A DNA stretch of 64,000 bases from a virus, in IMG/VR virus record IMGVR_UViG_3300028283_000002, positions 88,666 to 152,665 of that record, one strand, 5' to 3'. Each line of letters opens with the position of its first letter. Within the stretch, counting starts at the first letter, position 1. Both the position numbers and the translations under genes were made by a program. Positions 50,338 to 57,149 of the stretch are shown piece by piece. Under the pieces are notes generated by a model, which was not told where the DNA came from, did no database searches, and was given only the letters and a program-made list of their open reading frames with translations.

Positions 50338-50505
50338 TTGAAAGACAAACCTTTAGATAAAAAAGAGACTATTTGGCTTTGTCCAGACTGTGATGGGAAA
50401 GGTTATATTGAAAAAGGACAATGTCCATTATGTAAAGGTAAAGGTGAACTTAGATTTACCACTTCCTCTCAAAAGGATTTCGAAGATCCCCAGCCTTCTG
50501 ATTAA
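50338..50505 (+). CDS. Small DnaJ-type zinc-finger protein, 55 aa
   Basis: A TTG start at 50338 gives LKDKPLDKKETIWLCPDCDG, KGYIEKGQCPLCKGKGEL and an acidic tail ending at TAA 50503-50505. The two C-x-x-C-x-G-K-G elements are the zinc-finger signature of DnaJ/Hsp40 proteins, which bind unfolded polypeptides. It has no J-domain. It converges on the terminase gene and overlaps its 3' end by 50 nt, so the natural C-terminus may be shorter or altered. The non-ATG start is uncertain. Confidence 0.5.
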   Translation: MKDKPLDKKETIWLCPDCDGKGYIEKGQCPLCKGKGELRFTTSSQKDFEDPQPSD

Positions 50506-52726
50506 ATGGTGATAAGAAAGGTATAGGTTTTATATCAGGCTTAACTTTAGGATAAAATCTTTTATACGCTCCACTAAATGATTGAAAATCAACCATTGAT
50601 CCGTCGTCTTTACTACCTAAGAATTTAAGTATAACTTGTTTCTCTTTTTCGGTTATATCGTAATCTGAATAAGTATCTACCATATTTCTGTAATAGTTAT
50701 TATCAAATAAACTACTTAAATTTATAAGAGACATTACACAATCATCGTTGCCTGTTTCTGAACGATAAGTTATATCCCCTCCTGGTGTTTCTTTCTTAGA
50801 GAAAGATTTTAATTCTATGATATTCTTTTCGTTATGAAGAACTAAATTATCTTTCTTAACAGCGTCTTGAAAATCTTTTAAAAGTAATTTCTTATTATAA
50901 CCTATAAGTAATCCTATCTTTGGTTTCTGATCTGTTTCTCTATGTTTATATCTGGCAAATATAGCGTCCATAAAATCATTATTATCATTGAATACGTGGC
51001 GCATGTTATTAACCAAATCGTTACCTAAATTTTTATTCATTTCCACTACTATCTTAACTTTCTCTGGGTCAAAGATTTCAAAAACTAAAAGGTATAATAT
51101 ATGAGCAACTTCATTTATAGAGTAAACGTTATTTCTAAATAAACCTATTTGTTCTAGTTTAAATAAGTCATATTTATTTGAATAAAAGTCTTTCTTTTTT
51201 TCTATGAGTTTTTCGTCCTTCATCATTAATCTAAAGATATTGAATACAGTATAATCTAAACCTAATCCTTCAGCCAAATCTATACCTATCGTGATATAAT
51301 AGTCTTTAGCTTTGGCTAAATCAAATATTTCTGGATGATCTAACATGAAAGTTAGACTGTCGTATGGAAGAGTTAATTTCTTTTCAAAATTTTCTAAATG
51401 AGGAGTTCCAAATTCGTACTGTTCGTTCATGAAACTTTCAAACATAACACTATCGAATAACAATTTATCATCTGTAATGAACTGAATCTCGTACTCCTGA
51501 TTGAACATCGCTTTACCACCAATAAGAGATGTTTGTTCTTCTTGCCAGTTAGTTATTCTTACGACTTCGGGTAAAGGTATGACCTCATTTATTCTTATTG
51601 TTCTAATTTCGTCGATTCTACAATTTTCCCTAACTGTTTTACCATCGTCTTCAAAGAATTTAATGAAATACCAAGTTTCTTGTTCAAGTCTTTTACTATA
51701 CATTTCGTAACCTAGTTCTTGTAATCTATTTAATATTTCATCTTGTGTAACGTTATATTGACGCATTTTATGTTCAAGAAACATAAACTTTGTATCTCTT
51801 CTACCTTTAACTTGATGCCAGTAGACACGCATAGCCTCGTATTTATTCCATCTTGGGTCTTCTTTTGGTCTTTCAGCGTCTACTAATAATTCCCAGAATA
51901 AATTATAACCGTCAGGTGTTGATGTTATAATAATTTTAGAATTTTCTACCTGTACAACAGTAGGTACAACAGCACCGTAGTACTGACGTACAATATTCTC
52001 AGGAACTTTCGCGAACTCATCGAGATACAACAAGTCAATGGTAAAACCGATAGATGGATCTTTAGATCTCGCCTGACTTTGAATTCTACTATTATTATCA
52101 AAGGCTATCTGTTTTTCGTTCCAGTTTGTTACACCTGTCTTTAAGAAGAAAGGTAACAATTTATAAATATCCTTTATCTTTCTGATAATTTCTTTTACTG
52201 TATCACCTTTATTAGCCACGATCATAACACCTTTATCATCATTAAACATCACAAGATGTAGAATAACAATGGATGCTGAAACCGTATTTAAACTTAATAT
52301 ATCGTTTGTATAATAACTATGTTCATTTGAACTAATGGACAGATCGAACATTGAAACATTATGTTTTAATTTTTTGATAGATTTAACTTTAGAAGGGCCT
52401 AGCTTAGTTAGAACGATATCGTTAGTTGTTAGATCTTTAACAAATTTGATCATGTGTCCTTCGCAAAAAATAGTATGTATATCGGCACATTCTAGTTTTA
52501 GTCCATTTTCGAGTTCTAGTTCGTGTATAGCGTATGGTTGAGTAAAATTTATTTCTTCGATTGGAACAAAGCCGTAGTCTGTTTCGACCAATAAATTTTT
52601 AATTGGTAGAATATTGATCACTTTTTTCAAAGGATCATCTTCGTCAAATTTAGTATTTTTATATTCGTATTTTTCAATTAGTTCTATTAACCAGTATATT
52701 ATATTTTTTAAAAAATTTTTAAACAT
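50456..52726 (-). CDS. Large terminase C-terminal part with split-intein C-fragment
   Basis: 756 residues. Residues 1-147 are a Hint/intein C-part: NLLVETDYGFVPIEEI, LECADIHTIF and the ending EHSYYTNDILSLN, followed by T148 as +1 residue. From T148 (TVSASIVILHLV) the chain aligns with T4 gp17 just after the Walker A Lys. Walker B is LLYLDEF (about 232-238), the coupling motif is IIITSTPDG, and the nuclease has IGIDLAEGLG, VVEMNKN and DDCVMSL. The ATPase N-part with Walker A and the intein N-part are not in this window. Trans-splicing is needed for function. The stop-start overlap with the upstream radical SAM gene is 8 nt. Confidence 0.85.
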   Translation of the reverse strand: MFKNFLKNIIYWLIELIEKYEYKNTKFDEDDPLKKVINILPIKNLLVETDYGFVPIEEINFTQPYAIHELELENGLKLECADIHTIFCEGHMIKFVKDLTTNDIVLTKLGPSKVKSIKKLKHNVSMFDLSISSNEHSYYTNDILSLNTVSASIVILHLVMFNDDKGVMIVANKGDTVKEIIRKIKDIYKLLPFFLKTGVTNWNEKQIAFDNNSRIQSQARSKDPSIGFTIDLLYLDEFAKVPENIVRQYYGAVVPTVVQVENSKIIITSTPDGYNLFWELLVDAERPKEDPRWNKYEAMRVYWHQVKGRRDTKFMFLEHKMRQYNVTQDEILNRLQELGYEMYSKRLEQETWYFIKFFEDDGKTVRENCRIDEIRTIRINEVIPLPEVVRITNWQEEQTSLIGGKAMFNQEYEIQFITDDKLLFDSVMFESFMNEQYEFGTPHLENFEKKLTLPYDSLTFMLDHPEIFDLAKAKDYYITIGIDLAEGLGLDYTVFNIFRLMMKDEKLIEKKKDFYSNKYDLFKLEQIGLFRNNVYSINEVAHILYLLVFEIFDPEKVKIVVEMNKNLGNDLVNNMRHVFNDNNDFMDAIFARYKHRETDQKPKIGLLIGYNKKLLLKDFQDAVKKDNLVLHNEKNIIELKSFSKKETPGGDITYRSETGNDDCVMSLINLSSLFDNNYYRNMVDTYSDYDITEKEKQVILKFLGSKDDGSMVDFQSFSGAYKRFYPKVKPDIKPIPFLSPFNQKAGDLRNPFERKW

Positions 52727-53720
52727 AATTTATTTTATATTTTAAATGACCTGAATCATATATTCTATATATATTTTTTTCTATCATTATTTCGTGTTCG
52801 GTTTTATTAGGATCGGCCCCGTTTTTAACCAATATGTCTTTTCTGAATCCGAATCTATATTTTCTAATTCCGTCTATTACATAATAATAATTAGGCTTAG
52901 TTTTATGAATCAACTTAAATCCGTTATTTTCTATATATTCTATAACTCTGTAAGTATCAAATATAGAAGGTAAATAATGCCCAGCGTATATTAATTTTTC
53001 ATTAATACCTTTTTTCTTTAAAGCTTCTCTATTATCGTCACAAATAGAAAGTTCATGTAGATTGAGATAATCTAATCCTATTTCATTTAATCTTGGAAGC
53101 ACTGATATAAGTTTATCCACTTGCCAGAATTCAGATGGCACTTCGACACAAATCTTATCAAATATTTTTTTACAATATACAAGTTTATCAATTATATCTT
53201 CTCTATATCCTGTGGCAGCTAGATCAAATCTAATTTCATTTATACCGTGTTCTTTTAATTTAATACAATCTTCTTCTGTAACAAGAGTACCATTAGTATA
53301 AATCCATTTATAAAGATTGAGCTGTTCAAAATTTTCGTTGATGAAATCCAACCATTCATATACTTTATCAAGGTACATAAAAGGTTCTCCTCCAGAAAAT
53401 GATATACCTGTTATTCTAGGATTTTTATAAATAACTCTTTTTAAATCATCCAATGAATGTATATCATCGTTACCACCGTTTGCCCATATAAATTCATCAA
53501 CTCCGTGTCTTGATATTTGTGGACAAGAAGCGCATTTAAGGTTACAACTAACACCTATATAAACACAAATCCATTGTCCACTTTTACAAGCGTAGCAACC
53601 TTCTGATAATTTTTTTCCAACTGGTACTATGGTGGCTCCAGAGTTTGATATTTCAATTTTATCTATAATTCTCTGTCTTAATGAGTCTGATATATTCCTG
53701 GCATCTACATATTCTATCAT
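52719..53720 (-). CDS. Radical SAM protein with C-terminus replaced by homing-endonuclease tail
   Basis: 333 residues. Residues 1 to about 266 are a radical SAM enzyme: the cluster motif GVSCNLKCASCP (C-x3-C-x2-C), SFSGGEPFMY (GGEP, SAM binding) and the later IYTNGTLV and IRFDLAATG strands. Residues 267-333 (GFKLIHKTKPNYYYVIDGIR ... IYRIYDSGHLKY) are almost the same as the last part of the homing endonuclease at 40867, also at DNA level. The enzyme has therefore lost its own C-terminus. QueE-like or SPASM-like roles are possible, but the substrate is unknown. It is coupled to the phosphoesterase-like gene upstream (ATGA). Confidence 0.8.
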   Translation of the reverse strand: MIEYVDARNISDSLRQRIIDKIEISNSGATIVPVGKKLSEGCYACKSGQWICVYIGVSCNLKCASCPQISRHGVDEFIWANGGNDDIHSLDDLKRVIYKNPRITGISFSGGEPFMYLDKVYEWLDFINENFEQLNLYKWIYTNGTLVTEEDCIKLKEHGINEIRFDLAATGYREDIIDKLVYCKKIFDKICVEVPSEFWQVDKLISVLPRLNEIGLDYLNLHELSICDDNREALKKKGINEKLIYAGHYLPSIFDTYRVIEYIENNGFKLIHKTKPNYYYVIDGIRKYRFGFRKDILVKNGADPNKTEHEIMIEKNIYRIYDSGHLKYKINYV

Positions 53721-54439
53721 ATTGAGTTATTATTTTTTTCATCGTATATAACAAATATTTCCCCTAATTCATCTTTCAGTTCTTCTTCAATGTTATTAAC
53801 AAGTATATTTCTTATATTTATATTTTTACTATCTAATTTAACTTTATTATCAACCTTATTATTCTCAGTATAAAAAACGTTGTTAAACTGATTATTATTT
53901 AAGAAGATATCGATTTTATTTTTATATTCAGCTTTATCTAACAACTCACTATTTATTGTAATATCTATAAAATCTTTAGTTAGATTAATTTTTTCAATAT
54001 CATCAATTTCTTTTATTATATATTCTACGAACCTGGGGCTAAACTTGTTTGGAATGAATTTAATTTTATTATCTTTTATTATATTATAACCAATCTGATC
54101 TGTACTATCTTTGTTCAGTTGAAATAATGATATGTCTTTAATTTCGTAATTCAGTTTATCAACTACTTTGATGTATTCGTTAAATAAAGGATAGCAGTAA
54201 TCATTACCAATCATAAATACATTTGAAAACTGAGTCAGAACACCAAGAATTCTTTTTACTTCGTTAATAAGAGAGAAAGTGGTGTGTTTATTATTATAAA
54301 AGAAATCCCCATTAATAATGACTTCGTGCTCTTTCGAACCAGATTTCATTAATGTTTGTATGAAATCTCGGAAGAAATCTAATTGAGATTTAGATAATTT
54401 TGGGTGTCCAAATTTTATATTGGTGAGTATAAAAATCAT
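53717..54439 (-). CDS. Degenerate calcineurin-like phosphoesterase
   Basis: 240 residues. The first half follows the metallophosphoesterase plan: a first strand (MIFILTNIKFGHPKLS), VIINGDFF at the D-motif position and VFMIGNDY at the GNHD/E position. Key ligands are changed: there is no D-x-H in the first motif and the His of GNHD is missing. It may be an inactive relative of T4 gp47/Mre11-type or UDP-sugar phosphoesterases. The rest is Asn/Lys/Ile-rich. It is first in the leftward unit with radical SAM and terminase genes. Confidence 0.5.
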   Translation of the reverse strand: MIFILTNIKFGHPKLSKSQLDFFRDFIQTLMKSGSKEHEVIINGDFFYNNKHTTFSLINEVKRILGVLTQFSNVFMIGNDYCYPLFNEYIKVVDKLNYEIKDISLFQLNKDSTDQIGYNIIKDNKIKFIPNKFSPRFVEYIIKEIDDIEKINLTKDFIDITINSELLDKAEYKNKIDIFLNNNQFNNVFYTENNKVDNKVKLDSKNINIRNILVNNIEEELKDELGEIFVIYDEKNNNSI

Positions 54440-54473
54440 AAACTATTTATGAGAAATGTGGTTAAAAGTTTAA

Positions 54474-54503
54474 TAAAAAACCCAGTCGTTTGGCTGGGTT
54501 AGA
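54474..54503 (-). terminator. Intrinsic terminator
   Basis: AACCCAG (54479-54485) and CTGGGTT (54494-54500) with a T-run on the minus strand, directly after the stop of the gene at 54505. Confidence 0.8.
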
Positions 54504-54504
54504 T

Positions 54505-55302
54505 TTACTTTTTAATTCCTGATAGTAAGGCAATTAAACTATTTAATAGTTGTTTATGAATATTTTGTGGTATATTAGTTACAACTGAGAAATTATTATT
54601 ACCTGATATTTTAATTTGTCCAAAACTTTCATTTAATAATCTATCTTGTTTCGTGTTTTTCAAAAAATGTCCTACAAGTGCATTCATAAATGGTTGTATT
54701 TCAAAAGCTTTATCGTTATTCCTTATGACATGAATTTCACCTTGCTTTTCTGTTAAAAGGTACCAGTAATCTTCTTTAGATAAAAGTCTTTTTTCAAACA
54801 TTGTATTTATTTCTGAAAATTTAACGTCTTTATAATAAATTAATTTACCAATGGTTTTAATTCTTTCAATGGTTAAATCTACTTGATTATCAGGTGTATT
54901 TTTTTCAGTTTCTTCTTCTTCGTCTTCGATTACTGTTTTCTTTTTCTGTTGCACTCTTTCTACTGGCTTTTCAGTTTTTTGTGGCGGAGGTGTTTGTGTT
55001 GATGGTACTGGAGCGATAGCAGCCTCTGTAAATTTTCTTATTGTAGTTTTATTTTCAAACGCTCTATTTTTTGGATAATGCTCTGTAACATCATCAATAG
55101 TAATTTTAACAGCCCCTCCATTTTTACCTTTTATAAGGAAGTAGTTTTCATATACACCAGATACTTCGCCTCTAATTTCTCTGTTGTTATAGACAGCAAC
55201 AAGAATATCACCTACTTTAACTGAGTTTACGTTCTCAGTAATAGGCAAATCTTCCACTTTTATATTAGCGTTATATAAGTTATATAATTCGTGCAATTCC
55301 AT
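54505..55302 (-). CDS. Probable head-associated protein with duplicated domain, 265 aa
   Basis: The N-terminal region MELHELYNLYNANIKVEDLP is followed by ITEN. I-T-E fits the (L/I)-x-E cleavage pattern of T4-type prohead proteases, so residues 1-23 may be a propeptide. A small beta domain (VGDILVAVYNNREIRGEVSG) follows, then a Pro/Thr/Glu-rich linker (PSTQTPPPQKTEKPVERVQQ). The C-terminal domain of about 100 residues is homologous to the 17733 protein. It is a neighbour of another protein with a very similar N-terminal ending (TPLTENVQAVDD), suggesting joint processing. Confidence 0.6.
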   Translation of the reverse strand: MELHELYNLYNANIKVEDLPITENVNSVKVGDILVAVYNNREIRGEVSGVYENYFLIKGKNGGAVKITIDDVTEHYPKNRAFENKTTIRKFTEAAIAPVPSTQTPPPQKTEKPVERVQQKKKTVIEDEEEETEKNTPDNQVDLTIERIKTIGKLIYYKDVKFSEINTMFEKRLLSKEDYWYLLTEKQGEIHVIRNNDKAFEIQPFMNALVGHFLKNTKQDRLLNESFGQIKISGNNNFSVVTNIPQNIHKQLLNSLIALLSGIKK

Positions 55303-55317
55303 ATTTCTTTCTAAAAA

Positions 55318-55360
55318 TAAAGGTCTATCATCATTGGAGAGGTAGATAGACCCTTATTCG
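55318..55360 (-). terminator. Possible terminator or leader hairpin
   Basis: GGTCTATC (55322-55329) pairs with GATAGACC (55345-55352), with a 15-nt loop. It lies between the Gln/Ala/Pro-rich gene and the following gene on the minus strand. Confidence 0.5.
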
Positions 55361-55380
55361 TATTATTTTTTTATTTTATA

Positions 55381-55899
55381 TTATATAGCCTGTCCACCAC
55401 CTTGTGCTGGAGGTATCTGAGCTGCTGTCTGTTGTGCTCCCTGTGCGGGAACTTGTGCTTGTCCGCCTTGTGGCACTTGTGCTTGTGGTTGTGCTCCTGG
55501 TTGTCCTTGTGCCTGTGGTTGAGCAGGTAATTGAGCTTGAGCAGGTTGTGTTTCGTCAAGATCTTCTGTTTGTGATTGTGGACCTTGTGCTTGAGCACCT
55601 TGAGCCTTTGCGTATTGATCACCCAAGATTAAGTTAACAGGAAGGTTTTCGATGCTAACATAAGATGTGATGATATAATCTGCAATTTCTTCTGATAATT
55701 CAACGTCAGAATAGAACTGGCTGATGTTTTTACCACTTTCGTCTTTTACTTTCTTTTTGAAAGCGTTAACGAGAGACATAGGAATATCAATACGTTTTCT
55801 AACTCTATAAACGTCGTCGACAGCTTGAACGTTTTCAGTCAAAGGTGTGATATTTCTTTTACCTTGAAATTCTCCAAATTCGTATAAATTCTTGTTCAT
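55381..55899 (-). CDS. Tagged protein with Gln/Ala/Pro-rich repeat tail, 172 aa
   Basis: Starts MNKNLYEFGEFQGKRNITPL then TENVQAVDD: both the tag (L-Y-E-F-G-E-F) and an L-T-E possible prohead-protease site. A folded helical domain of about 75 residues follows (RVRKRIDIPMSLVNAFKKKV ...). The last 75 residues are low-complexity A/Q/P/G repeats (AQGQPGAQPQAQVPQGG). Such tails act as flexible spacers. A scaffold or internal core protein is inferred. The reverse strand of the repeat gives an artefactual His/Lys-rich frame. Confidence 0.6.
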   Translation of the reverse strand: MNKNLYEFGEFQGKRNITPLTENVQAVDDVYRVRKRIDIPMSLVNAFKKKVKDESGKNISQFYSDVELSEEIADYIITSYVSIENLPVNLILGDQYAKAQGAQAQGPQSQTEDLDETQPAQAQLPAQPQAQGQPGAQPQAQVPQGGQAQVPAQGAQQTAAQIPPAQGGGQAI

Positions 55900-55949
55900 A
55901 ATTTTAACTTTATTTTTTATGTATATATTAATATTTTATTCTGTTTTTT

Positions 55950-56261
55950 TTAATATTTGTTTCTTTTACTTCTTTTACTTACTTTTAAGTAATGTTTCAT
56001 TTCACCGTTCTTTTCTATTGAAGTTACATCCATTATTATATAACCCAAAGGCGTAATCAAATTTGTAATTCTATCCATAATTAGATCTTCGTCGTTATCG
56101 TATTCGTCTTTATCTTTATTATTTTCAATCTTATCTAATATATCTAAAATTTCTTTTTTATAATTTTTTGGGAAACATTTGGCAAATTTCTTAACTGATA
56201 TAAATATGTTTAATGGTACATCAATAGAAATTTCTTCAAACAATTTAATGTATTCTCCCAT
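55950..56261 (-). CDS. Small tagged protein, 103 aa
   Basis: The N-terminus MGEYIKLFEEISIDVPLNIF carries the tag with L-F-E. It is a helical protein with acidic middle (DKIENNKDKDEYDNDEDLIM) and basic tail (KHYLKVSKRSKRNKY). No known domain. It lies in the leftward series of probable head genes, between the Gln-rich protein and the membrane protein. Confidence 0.6.
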   Translation of the reverse strand: MGEYIKLFEEISIDVPLNIFISVKKFAKCFPKNYKKEILDILDKIENNKDKDEYDNDEDLIMDRITNLITPLGYIIMDVTSIEKNGEMKHYLKVSKRSKRNKY

Positions 56262-56290
56262 AATACTATATATTGAAGTTTAAAACTGGT

Positions 56291-57109
56291 TTATTTTCCC
56301 CATCTCCAATTCCATATATCGTAATGTACTGAAACACCCACACTCCAACCAAATCTCGGATTAGCTAAATTGTAATCAGTATTCAATCCAAACCCAACAT
56401 AAGGACCAAATCCAAAATTAGGTCTTGGCTTAGGTGGTTTTTCGGGTTGTTTTTCAATTATATACGCTCCTTCCAATCCAGTTATTTTTAATAAAGGAGA
56501 TTTATTAATAATAAACACTTCATATTTATCTTTGTATTCTCTAAACCCATATATTAAATTCATTGTTGTTAAGTTAGTACAAAACAATGTTGTATCTGGT
56601 TTTAATATCCATTTTTTAGTTACGTCATCAGGATAAGCAAAAAATCTACTTTCACCGTCAAGTTTTTGTGAAAAACTGGAGTCAGCGTAATTAAAATCAA
56701 ACTTTAACCCATATTTATTTGTTTGTTTATCAACTATAATTAATTGATTACCAGCGGTTATACCAGCCAGATTAGCGCTCACTTTAGCGTCGATAGCAGC
56801 GATTACGTCGCCTTTAACTTTACTTAATTGATTATAAAGATATTCATTATATTTTTTTAAATCTTTAAGTTCGTTAACAACGTAATTATCTTTGGATATT
56901 TCGTAAGCGTTTAATTTCTTATTAAATTCAGATGTTATGCTATCTCTCATAGCGCTCCAATTTTGAGCATCTTGCTTTTGTTGATATTCCCACGTAGCTC
57001 TTTCATTTCTTAGAGTACTACATGTAGTGAAGAATAAAGTAAATCCTATAATACAAAGCACAAAAAGTGCTATAGGATAATATTTTTTAATAATTTCCAG
57101 TGTAGTCAT
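56291..57109 (-). CDS. Membrane-anchored coiled-coil protein with beta-barrel-like C-terminus
   Basis: 272 residues. A membrane segment lies at about residues 12-31 (PIALFVLCIIGFTLFFTTCS). A periplasmic helical/coiled-coil region follows (DAQNWSAMRDSITSEFNKKL ... LKDLKKYNEYLYNQLSKVKG). The C-terminal part (FGFGPYVGFGLNTDYNLANP, RFGWSVGVSVHYDIW) has alternating residues and a terminal aromatic, like outer-membrane beta strands. Spanning inner and outer membranes in this way suggests a spanin-like lysis protein, an inference from topology only. Proteins of this shape are common in Bacteroidota phages. Confidence 0.55.
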   Translation of the reverse strand: MTTLEIIKKYYPIALFVLCIIGFTLFFTTCSTLRNERATWEYQQKQDAQNWSAMRDSITSEFNKKLNAYEISKDNYVVNELKDLKKYNEYLYNQLSKVKGDVIAAIDAKVSANLAGITAGNQLIIVDKQTNKYGLKFDFNYADSSFSQKLDGESRFFAYPDDVTKKWILKPDTTLFCTNLTTMNLIYGFREYKDKYEVFIINKSPLLKITGLEGAYIIEKQPEKPPKPRPNFGFGPYVGFGLNTDYNLANPRFGWSVGVSVHYDIWNWRWGK

Positions 57110-57149
57110 AATTAATTTTTATTTTATATATTAAAAGGTTTTAGTCCTA

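Noticed and set aside
55371-55637. His/Lys/Gln- and Leu/Val-rich frames opposite or beside the Gln/Ala/Pro tail
   Set aside because: Products of the repeat in alternative frames; no independent evidence.
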